Shown here: positions 24,102 through 32,790 of the stretch, piece by piece | Layout of the letters: each line of letters opens with the position of its first letter | Numbering within the stretch: the stretch's first letter is position 1 | Source: CAWHJN01 sp963829705 | GTDB lineage: Bacteria > Bacteroidota > Rhodothermia > Rhodothermales > BA12 | DNA length: 64,000 nucleotides | NCBI GenBank assembly: GCA_963829705.1 | Contig: CAWHJN010000001.1 | Span: 372,001 to 436,000 of the forward strand | Reading direction: 5' to 3' | Translations under genes and position numbers: made by a program | The notes under the pieces: model-generated | Seen by the model: the letters and a program-made list of their open reading frames with translations, nothing else | Database searches by the model: none | Told to the model about the DNA's origin: nothing

Positions 24102-26024
24102 GTGCCCCGTTTTCCGTACTACGCCACGCTGGTTCTCGGAGCGGTCGTGCTGCTGGCAGGCGGGTTCTACGTGCTCACCTACGGCTCCGACGCGCCCACA
24201 AACCGGGCAGAACTGTCGGGCCTCGAACGCCCGGCCACCGTCTACACGTACGGCGGTGGGCTGCCGCCGCTCGTCGTCGCTGCCACGCCCGCCGACGCGC
24301 ACCGGGCGCTGGGCTACGCGCAGGGTTCGCTTCTGGCGTGGCCCATCGTCGTGGCGCGGCAGATGGCACGCGGGCGCGTCGCCGCGTGGGCGGGCACGCG
24401 GGCGATGGCCCTCGACCGCCACGCAGCTCTGCTGGGTTTCGACGCCCACACCGACACGCTGCTGGCGTCGCTGCCCGAGGCGACGCGGGCGACCCTCGAA
24501 GCCTTCGCCTCGGGCGTCGATGCAGGCCTCGCCGACGCCCGACGCCACAACCGCTTCATCGCCCTCTCCGGCATCCACGTCGATCCGTTCACCGCACGCG
24601 ACGTGCTCGCGCTCGAACGCCTGTTCGCGTGGACGGCAACAGAGGTGACGTGGCCCGATTCCACGCGGCTGCCCTCCGAAGCACAGGCGTTCCTCGCCAC
24701 CGACAGCCTGTTCAAAGCGGCACTCGGCGCGTTCGGGTGGAACGGCAGCGCCGCGTGGAGCCACGCCGACAGCGCGGGCATGTCCCTCACGGCTCGCTAC
24801 GAAACCGGCTCCTCCGCTCTTCCCGCGCTGTTCGAGTGCGTCACCGTCGTCGGCTCCGACACGACGTTTGCCGCCTTCGTACCAGGGACGCCCTTCGCGC
24901 TCGCCGCCGCAGGCAGGCAGGCGTACGCCGTGGTGCCTCGGGCGCAGGCGCGGATCGAACAGGCACCCGGCAGCGGATGGAGAGCAGAAGAAAAAGCGAT
25001 GCGGTCTGCCGGAGGTGCCATCGTTCCACTGACGCGCTTCGTCCAGACTGGAGGGGTTCTGCTCGGCGCGGACACCACGCGCACCGATACGCTGCGGGCA
25101 TTCTGGCGTGTGGCGTGGCCCGCGTCGGTCCCTGCCACGGATGCCACCGCGTGGCTCGATCTCGGGCAGAACGGAGTGGCCGGCTCGTTCACCCTCCTTC
25201 CAGAAGCCACGGTGCTGGTGACCTCCCCATCAGCGGTACAGATAGGCAGCAGGCAAGCCTATGCCTCGGGCGAGGTCACCGCCCCGGCCCACGTGGTCAG
25301 CGATCTGCGCGTCCGCCTCGACTCGCTGGACCGCCAGGCCTCTGCTCCGCCCTCCGACTGGTTCCTCGACGCGACGAGTCCATGGGGGCAGGAGTGGGGT
25401 CAGCGGCTCTCCGCGCGCATCGACACGGCGCTGTTCACCGCGCCGCACCAGCACGCGGCCTTCGAGTTTCTCGACAACTGGAGGGGGTCGTACCGGGCGG
25501 GCAGCATTGGCGCGACCGTGTTCGATGCCTTCGCCCGCGCCCTCGACCTCACGCCCGGCTCGCCCGCCACCGCCCTCGCCGACACCAGCCAGCCCTTCGT
25601 CCGCGCCCAGTACACGGCGCGCTTCGCCGTCGTCGCTGACACCCTCGCGGCGCGCTACGGCACCGACCTGCTCAGGTGGCGATGGGAGCTGCAGCACCCC
25701 GATACGCGGCGCTTCCCGCTGTGGTCGGTGCGCGACGCGCTCGACCTACCCCTCCCCGATCCCGCGCTCGTCCGCCCGTTCTCCATGCCCGGCAGCGGCC
25801 ACCCGACGACGCTCGCGGGCGGCGTAGCCGGAGCAACGTCCGCGCGCGCCTCCCACGTGTTCGTGCTCCATCCGGGCCAGCCGCTCGCCACGCGGCTCTA
25901 CCGTCTTGCGTTCGACCCCACACAGCCCTTCGCCCGCTACCGCGTCGAGGGTCATTCGCTTTCGGCGCAGCGCCTGACCTATCCCGCCAACGCTGCCGCC
26001 ACCCTCACCCTGCTTCCGCGATGA
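24102..26024 (+). CDS. Divergent penicillin-acylase-like (S45) protein
   Basis: This 640-residue protein has an N-terminal membrane anchor (about residues 5-24). It then shows features of the penicillin acylase family: ALGYAQGSLLAWPIVVARQM near residue 70 corresponds to the GYxxAxDR helix, and EFLDNWRGSYRAGSIGATVFDAFARAL corresponds to a late conserved block. The family is an Ntn hydrolase made as a precursor that cleaves itself at a Gly-Ser. The expected GSNNW-like site is not present; the nearest is GSAAW. It may be inactive or non-hydrolytic. The start is a GTG at 24102. Its stop overlaps the next gene (ATGA), so the two are coupled. Confidence 0.6.
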   Translation: MPRFPYYATLVLGAVVLLAGGFYVLTYGSDAPTNRAELSGLERPATVYTYGGGLPPLVVAATPADAHRALGYAQGSLLAWPIVVARQMARGRVAAWAGTRAMALDRHAALLGFDAHTDTLLASLPEATRATLEAFASGVDAGLADARRHNRFIALSGIHVDPFTARDVLALERLFAWTATEVTWPDSTRLPSEAQAFLATDSLFKAALGAFGWNGSAAWSHADSAGMSLTARYETGSSALPALFECVTVVGSDTTFAAFVPGTPFALAAAGRQAYAVVPRAQARIEQAPGSGWRAEEKAMRSAGGAIVPLTRFVQTGGVLLGADTTRTDTLRAFWRVAWPASVPATDATAWLDLGQNGVAGSFTLLPEATVLVTSPSAVQIGSRQAYASGEVTAPAHVVSDLRVRLDSLDRQASAPPSDWFLDATSPWGQEWGQRLSARIDTALFTAPHQHAAFEFLDNWRGSYRAGSIGATVFDAFARALDLTPGSPATALADTSQPFVRAQYTARFAVVADTLAARYGTDLLRWRWELQHPDTRRFPLWSVRDALDLPLPDPALVRPFSMPGSGHPTTLAGGVAGATSARASHVFVLHPGQPLATRLYRLAFDPTQPFARYRVEGHSLSAQRLTYPANAAATLTLLPR

Positions 26025-26914
26025 TTTTTGTAGGCATGGACGGGGGCGGAACGAAGACCGCCCTGCTGGCCCGCACCGCCCCGGATGCGCCCCTTCTGGA
26101 GCGGACAGGCCCCGGTGTGAACCCGCAGCGTTTCGGCGTCGAGGAGGCGTGCGTGCGCCTCTCTGCGCTGCTGCGCGAGGTTCGCGATGCCCTCGCGCCG
26201 GATGCACCGATGCGCGTTTTCGCCGGCCTCTCCGGTGCGGGCCGCGCCGACGATCAGGCGCGCATCTCGGCCACCGTGACGGCCGACCTCGGCGGCGACG
26301 TGCGCGTCCACATCACCCACGACGCCGACATCGCCCTCGACGCCGCCTTTCCCGATGCCAGCGGAGCCATCGTCATCGCCGGGACGGGGTCGGTAATTCT
26401 GGCGCGCACGCGCGATGGCGTCCGCTGCCGCGTCGGCGGGTGGGGGTATCTGCTGGGCGACGAAGGCAGCGGCACGGCCCTCGGGCTGGAAGCGCTGCGG
26501 GCCGTCTGTCGCGCCCTCGACGGTGGCCCCGCCACGCGGCTCGTCCAGCTGGCCGCAGACCGCCACGAACTCGGCACGCGCAGCGCCCTCATCGAACAGG
26601 TGTACCACACCCGCTGGCCCTATCAGCACGGTGCCGCGATGGTGCTCGACGCCGCCCACGAGGGCGACGCCGTGGCCCGCGCCATCGTCGCGCAACAGAC
26701 GGATGCGCTGGCAAGGCAACTCGGCTACCTCCCGCGCGCCTACCCGGATGTGGAGCCGCGGTACACGCTGCTGGGCGGCCTGTGCAGCGAACCGATCTAC
26801 CGCGCCGCGCTCACCGCCGCCATCGGACTTCACGCGCCCGGATGGGCCGAGAGCGAGCCGCCGCTGAGCCCCACCGAGGCCGCGCTGCACTGCGCCGAGG
26901 CGTTCGACTGGTAG
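26021..26914 (+). CDS. BadF/BadG/BcrA/BcrD-type ATPase, N-acetylglucosamine kinase-like
   Basis: This 297-residue protein is an ASKHA-fold ATPase. The phosphate 1 motif is GMDGGGTKTAL (5-15), ITHDADIAL is the central acidic motif, IAGTGSVILAR is phosphate 2, and GWGYLLGDEGSG is typical of N-acetylglucosamine/glucosamine kinases. It probably phosphorylates an amino sugar, perhaps from recycled cell wall. That would fit coupling (ATGA overlap) to an acylase-like protein, but this is inference. It lacks the cysteine motif of the benzoyl-CoA reductase activators. It is convergent with pabC, with only seven bases between the two stops. Confidence 0.8.
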   Translation: MIFVGMDGGGTKTALLARTAPDAPLLERTGPGVNPQRFGVEEACVRLSALLREVRDALAPDAPMRVFAGLSGAGRADDQARISATVTADLGGDVRVHITHDADIALDAAFPDASGAIVIAGTGSVILARTRDGVRCRVGGWGYLLGDEGSGTALGLEALRAVCRALDGGPATRLVQLAADRHELGTRSALIEQVYHTRWPYQHGAAMVLDAAHEGDAVARAIVAQQTDALARQLGYLPRAYPDVEPRYTLLGGLCSEPIYRAALTAAIGLHAPGWAESEPPLSPTEAALHCAEAFDW

Positions 26915-26921
26915 CAGCCGT

Positions 26922-27533
26922 TCAGCGCACCTCCACCGGCCACACGCCGCGTACGGCGTTGCAAAGGCACACCCGCTCGGCAGCGCGCAGATCGGAAACC
27001 GCCACGGAGCGCGCCTCCACCAGGCCCGCGTCGAGGAGCACCTGCCGCATCACGCCGGGCAGCAGCCCATCGGCCAGCGGCGGCGTGTACCAGCGCCCGT
27101 CGAGGCGGACGAGCACGCTGGCGATGGACGCTTCTGTGATGACGCCCAACGTATTGCACAGCAGCGCGTCCGCAAAACCGCGCGCGCGTGCCCACGCGGC
27201 GGCCTCGTCGTACCGCGAGCGGTCGGTGGTTTTGTGGTAGAGCGACGGAAGAGCAGGATCGACGACGACCGGGCTGATGCCGAGCGTGAAGGGCGCTGGC
27301 GTCGCAGGCAGCGCCCGCATCGACAGCCGGAACCTGCCCGACGCGCCGACGCGCAGGCGCAGCATGGCATCCTGCGTCGCCATAGCCGCCAGGTTTCGGG
27401 TCGCCACGCGCAGGCGATCCAGCGGCACAGCATGACCCAGTTCGGTGGAGGAGCGCAGCAGCCGCGCCTCGTGCCACGCCCACAGTGGCAGCGTGCCCTG
27501 CCAGACGCGCATCGTTTCGAGGAGATCGTTCAT
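26922..27533 (-). CDS. pabC: Class IV aminotransferase, aminodeoxychorismate lyase-like
   Basis: This 203-residue protein is a short fold-type IV PLP enzyme. LYHKTTDRSRYDEA includes the PLP lysine region, and CNTLGVITEASIASVLV with PPLADGLLPGVMRQVLLD is the conserved C-terminal half. It has lost much of the N-terminal domain, which is common for 4-amino-4-deoxychorismate lyases. It would release pyruvate to give 4-aminobenzoate for folate. Its ATG (27531-27533) overlaps the pabB stop by four bases, so the two enzymes of the pathway are coupled. Assignment as PabC relies on this neighbour. Confidence 0.82.
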   Translation of the reverse strand: MNDLLETMRVWQGTLPLWAWHEARLLRSSTELGHAVPLDRLRVATRNLAAMATQDAMLRLRVGASGRFRLSMRALPATPAPFTLGISPVVVDPALPSLYHKTTDRSRYDEAAAWARARGFADALLCNTLGVITEASIASVLVRLDGRWYTPPLADGLLPGVMRQVLLDAGLVEARSVAVSDLRAAERVCLCNAVRGVWPVEVR

Positions 27534-28660
27534 GGGGTGCCATAGAGATCTGTGACAAACCGTGCTTTCAGGAGCGCCTCCTCGTACTCGGCCACGGGAT
27601 CGGAGTCCCACACCACGCCGCTGCCCACGCCCACCCGCGCCATGCCATCGTGGATTTCCACCGTGCGGATGGGCACGCTGAAAGCCATCTCGGCGTGTGG
27701 CGCGGCGTAGCCGATGGCGCCGCAGTAGACGCCACGCGGCACACTCTCCAGCTCCGCGATCCGCTGCATGGCGCGGTGCTTGGGCGCTCCCGTGATGGAA
27801 CCGCTCGGAAACAGCGCCTCCAGGATCTGCGGCAACTCGACATCCTCCCGCAGCGTCGCCGCCACCGTCGAGGTCATCTGATGCACCGTCGGGTGGTGCT
27901 CGGTGGCAAAGAGGTCCCGCACTTCCACCGACCCCGGAAGGGAGACGCGCGACAGGTCGTTGCGGAGCAGATCGACGATCATCAGGTTTTCCGCCCGGTT
28001 TTTGGCGTCGGCGTGCAGCCACCGGGCGATCCGCGCGTCCTGCTCAGGCGTCGCGCCCCGCGGCGCGGTGCCCTTCATGGGACGCGTCGAGATGCGGCGG
28101 CCCTCGGTACGAAAAAAAAGCTCGGGCGACAGACTCACCACCCCACCCCACTCTGCCACGATGCACGCGCCGTACGGCACGGGCTGCTTTTCGCGCAGCG
28201 CGGCGTAGAGTCCGCCAGGCGTGCCTTCCAGCCGACCTTCGAGGAGCATGGTGTAGTTCACCTGGTACACGTCGCCCTCACGGATGAGCCCTCGGATGGC
28301 CTCGACGCCCTTCGCGTGCGCCTCGGCCGTCCGCCCTGCCCGCAATCCTACCAGACGCGAGCCGTCCGGCGCGAGCGTCGGCGGTGGCGTCGGCGCGTCG
28401 TACACGCCCAGCCACACGAGCGGCACACGCGGCGACTCGGCGCGCACGGGCAGCCACGCCGAGGCGGCCTCGTAGCTCAGAAACCCCGCCACCCAGCGCC
28501 CTGCCTCGCGGGCACGCTGCGCCTTCTCGAGGAGAGGCGCGACCTCACCGGGTGCCTCCGCCACGAGGAGTTCGCGGGGAGACACAAAAAACAACGACCG
28601 TCGGTTTTCCGCATCGGGGCGGGCGGTGTCGAGCCAGACGGTGCCGGGTGAGAGGTGCAT
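27530..28660 (-). CDS. pabB: Aminodeoxychorismate synthase component I
   Basis: This 376-residue chorismate-binding enzyme adds an amino group to chorismate to make 4-amino-4-deoxychorismate. The diagnostic MKGTAPRG (with the PabB lysine) replaces the TrpE motif IAGTRPRG. IREGDVYQVNYT, ENLMIVDLLRNDL and the C-terminal VGSGVVWDSDPVAEYEE are also clear. The N-terminal regulatory domain is short, without the LLES tryptophan site. I chose the ATG at 28658-28660 (MHLSPGTVWLD). An ATG at 28693 is possible. It needs a glutaminase subunit; no pabA is nearby, so the trpG product may serve both. Confidence 0.92.
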   Translation of the reverse strand: MHLSPGTVWLDTARPDAENRRSLFFVSPRELLVAEAPGEVAPLLEKAQRAREAGRWVAGFLSYEAASAWLPVRAESPRVPLVWLGVYDAPTPPPTLAPDGSRLVGLRAGRTAEAHAKGVEAIRGLIREGDVYQVNYTMLLEGRLEGTPGGLYAALREKQPVPYGACIVAEWGGVVSLSPELFFRTEGRRISTRPMKGTAPRGATPEQDARIARWLHADAKNRAENLMIVDLLRNDLSRVSLPGSVEVRDLFATEHHPTVHQMTSTVAATLREDVELPQILEALFPSGSITGAPKHRAMQRIAELESVPRGVYCGAIGYAAPHAEMAFSVPIRTVEIHDGMARVGVGSGVVWDSDPVAEYEEALLKARFVTDLYGTP

Positions 28661-28784
28661 CGGGATGGGGGCGAAGGCGGGCGAACCCGGCACGCGGGCG
28701 GCACGGTTCCGTTACGCTTTGACCCTTTCTTCACTCCGCACGTGGATACCGCTATCTTTTCGGTTTCCAACCCCCTCCTCGCAT

Positions 28785-29498
28785 ATGCTCCGTGAACATC
28801 GCCAGTGGCACAGCCCCGCGCTCGGCCGCACGATGGAACTGCTCGTCTTCGGGCACGCCGGCATCCCGCTCATCACGTTCCCCTCCTCGATGGGCCGGTT
28901 CTACGAGTGGGAGGATTTTGGGATGATCGACGCGCTCCGGCCCCAACTCGAAAACGGGCACAACAGGGTCATCTGCCTCGACTCGGTCGATGGCGAGAGT
29001 TTCTACAACAAGGCCGTCGATCCCTACGTGCGAATCGCGCGCTACCGGCAGTTCGAAGGGTACGTGATGGACGAAGTCGTGCCCTTTGCCACCCACCTCT
29101 CGGGCGGCGCGGCCCCCATGACGGCGGGCGCGAGCTTCGGCGGCTACCATGCCGCCAACCTCGTGCTGAAGCACCCGCAGCGGTTCTCCAAGATGATCTC
29201 CCTCAGCGGCGCATTCGATGTGCGCTCGTTTCTCGGCGGCTTCTACAACGACGACGTGTACTTCAACAACCCGTCGGATTTCGTGCCGCACCTGCCCGAG
29301 GGCGACCAGCTTCGCGCGCTGCGCCACACGCCGCTCGTGCTGACCGTCGGCGAGCACGACCCCTGCCGCGGCTCCAACGAGCACCTCCACCGCGTGCTGA
29401 ACGAGAAAAACGTCCCCCACACCTTCGACTTCCTCACCGGTGCGTTCGGCCACGACTGGCCCTGGTGGCGCTCGCTCATCCAGAAACACATCGTGTGA
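28785..29498 (+). CDS. Alpha/beta-hydrolase esterase, first gene of the ATP-grasp cluster
   Basis: This 237-residue protein is a putative esterase of the esterase D/COG4947-like type without a signal peptide. The nucleophile elbow is GASFGG (Ser117), the acid is probably Asp192 in GEHDPC, and the base is His223 in FGHDW, so the triad is complete. NPSDFVPHLPEGDQ is characteristic of this subgroup. It is the first gene of a five-gene plus-strand cluster with two ATP-grasp enzymes, an amidotransferase homolog and a second esterase. It may release or edit the cluster's product. The ATG at 28785 follows a pyrimidine-rich leader. Confidence 0.8.
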   Translation: MLREHRQWHSPALGRTMELLVFGHAGIPLITFPSSMGRFYEWEDFGMIDALRPQLENGHNRVICLDSVDGESFYNKAVDPYVRIARYRQFEGYVMDEVVPFATHLSGGAAPMTAGASFGGYHAANLVLKHPQRFSKMISLSGAFDVRSFLGGFYNDDVYFNNPSDFVPHLPEGDQLRALRHTPLVLTVGEHDPCRGSNEHLHRVLNEKNVPHTFDFLTGAFGHDWPWWRSLIQKHIV

Positions 29499-29504
29499 GG
29501 GGTT

Positions 29505-29598
29505 GGTCATTCGTCACTTGTCATTGGATTTCTACAGCCTGACCCGTGACGCTCTCACTTCCGAAATCCCACCTCCGAAACCCGAAATCCCAGGTCCC
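29505..29598 (+). other. Pyrimidine-rich spacer before the ATP-grasp gene
   Basis: This 94-base gap inside the cluster holds short related words: a GTCATT-rich segment (29510-29534), then CACTTCCGAAATCCCAC with a second CCGAAACCCGAAATCCC. The latter match the spacer before trpG and part of the icmF linker. No Shine-Dalgarno is present. Confidence 0.45.
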
Positions 29599-30549
29599 AT
29601 GATTCGCAAAATCGGCGTCCTTCGGGGCATGGAAACGACGTTTCCCGACGGCCTCATCGCCCACATCAACGACGCCTACACCGACGCGGGCGTACATGCG
29701 GAGTTTGTCAAGCTCGGCGGCGTGCGGATGGATAAAGAACCGGGATACGCCGTCATCCTCGACCGCATTTCCCACGAGGTGCCGTTCTACCGCTCGTACC
29801 TCAAGTGGGCCGCGCTCAAAGGCACATACGTCGTCAACAACCCGTTCTGGTGGAGCGCCGACGACAAGTTTATCGACAACACCATCGCCGAGGGCGTAGG
29901 GGTGGCCGTGCCCAAGAGCGTGATTCTGCCGCACAAAGACCATCCCGCCAACACGCAGGACGCCTCGTTCCGCAACCTCCAGTATCCGCTCAACTGGGAC
30001 GACGTGTTCGACTACATCGGCTTCCCCGCCTTCCTCAAACCCCACGACGGTGGCGGCTGGCGCGGCGTCACCAAGGTCCACAACCCCGACGAACTCTGGG
30101 CTGCCTATGACGTCTCGGGTACGGACTGCATGATGCTTCAGGAAAACATCGACTTCGACGACTACTACCGCTGCTACGGCATCGGGCAGCGTGACGTCCG
30201 CATCATGCGCTACAACCCCCTCGCCGACAACGCCGCCACGCGCTACTCCGAGATCCCCTTCGGCGCGGTGCGCGAGGGCCTGCACGACAAAATCGAGCGC
30301 GACGTGCTGGCGCTCTGCCGCGCGCTCGGCTACGACCTCAACACCGTCGAATTCGCCGTGCGCGACGGTGTGCCCATCGCCATCGACTTCATGAACCCCG
30401 CGCCGGATGCCGACTACTGGACCGTCGGCCAGGAGAGCTACGAGTGGGTGATCCGCACGGTGGCGGCCTTCATGGTCGAAAAGGCACTCGAAAACCCGTC
30501 GCCGCTGCAATTCACGGCCAACGGCGCACTCGAACCCACCCGCGTCTGA
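29599..30549 (+). CDS. ATP-grasp carboxylate-amine ligase of unknown substrate
   Basis: This 316-residue protein has an ATP-grasp fold of the RimK/glutathione synthetase-like (COG0189) type. A pre-ATP-grasp domain (residues about 1-100) is followed by FPAFLKPHDGGGWRGV, which carries the ATP-binding Lys and glycine-rich loop. MLQENIDFDDYYR gives the adenine-contact segment, and the Mg2+-binding acid and Asn are in VPIAIDFMNPAPD. Such enzymes form an amide or peptide bond through an acyl phosphate. The substrate is not known. It lies three bases before a second, permuted ATP-grasp gene, so the two probably act in sequence. The start is the ATG at 29599. Confidence 0.8.
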   Translation: MIRKIGVLRGMETTFPDGLIAHINDAYTDAGVHAEFVKLGGVRMDKEPGYAVILDRISHEVPFYRSYLKWAALKGTYVVNNPFWWSADDKFIDNTIAEGVGVAVPKSVILPHKDHPANTQDASFRNLQYPLNWDDVFDYIGFPAFLKPHDGGGWRGVTKVHNPDELWAAYDVSGTDCMMLQENIDFDDYYRCYGIGQRDVRIMRYNPLADNAATRYSEIPFGAVREGLHDKIERDVLALCRALGYDLNTVEFAVRDGVPIAIDFMNPAPDADYWTVGQESYEWVIRTVAAFMVEKALENPSPLQFTANGALEPTRV

Positions 30550-30552
30550 GCC

Positions 30553-31935
30553 ATGCCCACACAGAGCCTTGTCCACCAGTCGGCCATCGACGCCTACCAC
30601 CGCCTCATCGCCGACGACCTGGCGAGCGCGGAAGGGCAGATGGGCCTGCTCAAAGGCTTGCAGCACGAGCGCAGCGTCCTCTTCGGCGACCGCCCGATGG
30701 CGCACAGCCTGCGCCCGACGTTCGTGACGGAGCGGATGTACACCGACGTGCAAGACGTGGTCTACCTCCTCCGGCAGGCCATGCTGCGGATCGCGGGGGC
30801 CTACTTCACCGACACACGCATCCTGCGCGAGGAGCTCGGGATGCGCGACTGGGAGATCGAGCTGGCGAGCATCCCGACGAACCTCATCCGGCTCTCCGCG
30901 CTCGCGCGCATGGACTCGTTCATGACGGCGGACTCGTTCAAGTTCGTCGAGATCAACGGCGAAAGCCCGGCGGGCATCGCGTACATCCACGAACTCGGGC
31001 GGATCTACCAGGAGCTGCCCGTCTTCCAGCAGTTCACCGAGCGCTTTCCTGTCCGCTTCGTCTCGCCGCTCGAACACACTGTGGCGGCGATGCTGATGCA
31101 GTACCACGAACAGTTCGGCGGGCGCGAGGAGCACCCGACTTTCGCCATCGTGGACAAGCAGGATGTGCCCACCGTCCACGAATTCCGGCTCGTCAAGGCC
31201 TACCTGGAGCGGCACGGCTACCCGTGCGTGATCGCCGATCCGTGTGAACTCGAAGTGCGCGACGGGTGGATTTACGCCGAAGGGCAGAAGATCGACATCC
31301 TGTACCGCCGCATCCTGCTGAGTGAGTTTTACGAGATGCGGCAGCGCTGCGACGCTTTCCTCGAGGGCTACCGGGCGCAGAAAACGTGCTACCTCAACAC
31401 GTTCAGGAGCAAATTCATCCACAAAAAGGCCATCTTCGCCTTTCTCACCGACGAGCGGTATACGGGCGTGCTCAACGCCGCGCAGCTCGACACCATCCAG
31501 CGCCACATCCCGTGGACGCGGATGCTCAAGGAAGGCACGACCACCTTTCGCGGGCTCAAGATCGACCTGGTGTCGTTCGTCCGGAATAACCGGCAGTATT
31601 TCATCCTCAAACCCAACGACGAATACGGCGGCAAGGGCGTCCACCTCGGCTTCGACACCTCGCAGTCCGACTGGGACGAGGCGCTCTCCCGCAGCATTGG
31701 CCAGGATTTTGTTGTCCAGGAAGTGGTCGATATCCACCGGGAGCCTTTTCTCGTCCAGACCGCCAACGGCTGGGAGATGGTGCCGACGGTCATCGACCTC
31801 GACCCGTATCTCAACGGCCCGCTCATGGGTGGCTGCCTGACGCGTACCTCCGCCACGAACCTCGCCAACGTCACGGCGGGCGGCGGTACGTTGCCGCTTT
31901 TTATCCTTCGCTCCACCTTCGACCATGCACGCTGA
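30553..31935 (+). CDS. Circularly permuted ATP-grasp enzyme
   Basis: This 460-residue protein resembles the circularly permuted ATP-grasp families related to glutathionylspermidine synthase and COG2308. The metal-binding acidic motif comes first (SFKFVEINGESPAG, about residues 130-143). The ATP-binding Lys and glycine loop come late (YFILKPNDEYGGKGVHLGF, about 350-368), with FVVQEVVD as the adenine-contact strand. This reversed order is the mark of permutation. It likely makes an amide bond on the same product as the neighbouring ATP-grasp ligase. Its last 11 bases overlap the amidotransferase gene. Confidence 0.78.
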   Translation: MPTQSLVHQSAIDAYHRLIADDLASAEGQMGLLKGLQHERSVLFGDRPMAHSLRPTFVTERMYTDVQDVVYLLRQAMLRIAGAYFTDTRILREELGMRDWEIELASIPTNLIRLSALARMDSFMTADSFKFVEINGESPAGIAYIHELGRIYQELPVFQQFTERFPVRFVSPLEHTVAAMLMQYHEQFGGREEHPTFAIVDKQDVPTVHEFRLVKAYLERHGYPCVIADPCELEVRDGWIYAEGQKIDILYRRILLSEFYEMRQRCDAFLEGYRAQKTCYLNTFRSKFIHKKAIFAFLTDERYTGVLNAAQLDTIQRHIPWTRMLKEGTTTFRGLKIDLVSFVRNNRQYFILKPNDEYGGKGVHLGFDTSQSDWDEALSRSIGQDFVVQEVVDIHREPFLVQTANGWEMVPTVIDLDPYLNGPLMGGCLTRTSATNLANVTAGGGTLPLFILRSTFDHAR

Positions 31936-32779
31936 CCGCACGCCCCTTCGCGTCGCGCTGCTCGACCTCAACAACGGCCACGCCAACCAGGGAATGCGCT
32001 GCCTGCGCGCCATCCTCGCGATGTGCGACGGACGCTTTGGCGGCACGCCCATCGTGTGGGACGAATTCGACGTGCGGCAGCGCGCCGAGGTGCCGGACCT
32101 GTCGTACGACGTGTTCCTGTCATCCGGCGGGCCGGGCTCGCCCTACGACGGCGAGGGGTCGCTGTGGGAGCACCGCTACTTCACCTGGCTCGACGCGCTC
32201 GTGAACCACAACGCGCGCCCCGGCGTGACGCCGAAACGGGCCTTCCTGATCTGCCACTCGTTCGAACTCGCCGTCCGCCACTTTCGCCTCGCCAACCTGA
32301 CCGAGCGCAAGAGCGAGTCGTTCGGCATCTTCCCCGTCCACAAGACCGAGGCGGGCCGCGCCGACCGGATTTTCCGCGGGCTGGCTGATCCCTTCTTCGC
32401 CGCCGACTTCCGGTCGTGGCAGATCATCGAACCCGACGAGACGCGGATGCACAAGCTGGGCATGGAGGTGCTCGCGCTCGAAAAAGAACGACCGCACGTG
32501 GATCTGGAGCAGGCCATCATGGCACTGCGATTTTCGCCGTACATCGTCGGCACGCAGTTCCACCCCGAGGCCGACCCCGACGGGATGCAGGTCCACTTCC
32601 GCGCGCCCGAGCGCCGGGCGGCCATCATCGCCAAGCACGGATTGGAAAAGTACGAGCGCATCATGCACCGCATCGGGCACCCGCGCTTTCTGGCGCGCAC
32701 ACACGCCAACCTGCTGCCGCACTTTCTGCAGGAATGCGCGCACGCCTCCACCGACTTCGCCGCGACCCGCGCCGCCTGA
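31925..32779 (+). CDS. Class I glutamine amidotransferase-like protein
   Basis: This 284-residue protein has the class I amidotransferase fold. SSGGPGSP is the oxyanion region (66-73), the nucleophile is Cys110 in FLICHSFE, and His213/Glu215 lie in QFHPEADP. The elbow reads ICHSFE instead of the usual GxCxGxQ, so it may not hydrolyse glutamine in the standard way. It could supply ammonia to one of the ATP-grasp enzymes, or act as a peptidase-like hydrolase. The C-terminal 70 residues are a helical extension. It overlaps the permuted ATP-grasp gene by 11 bases and precedes the second esterase by 11. Confidence 0.78.
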   Translation: MHADRTPLRVALLDLNNGHANQGMRCLRAILAMCDGRFGGTPIVWDEFDVRQRAEVPDLSYDVFLSSGGPGSPYDGEGSLWEHRYFTWLDALVNHNARPGVTPKRAFLICHSFELAVRHFRLANLTERKSESFGIFPVHKTEAGRADRIFRGLADPFFAADFRSWQIIEPDETRMHKLGMEVLALEKERPHVDLEQAIMALRFSPYIVGTQFHPEADPDGMQVHFRAPERRAAIIAKHGLEKYERIMHRIGHPRFLARTHANLLPHFLQECAHASTDFAATRAA

Positions 32780-32790
32780 GACGCTGACCG

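Noticed and set aside
28718..28760. Promoter for the ATP-grasp cluster (TTTGAC and TATCTTTT)
   Set aside because: The two elements are 29 bp apart, far from the 17-20 bp spacing needed; no better -35 partner was found.
29521..32052. An 843-codon minus-strand open frame opposite the ATP-grasp genes
   Set aside because: The plus strand shows conserved catalytic motifs in order; the minus frame has Val/Asp/Arg-rich shadow composition.
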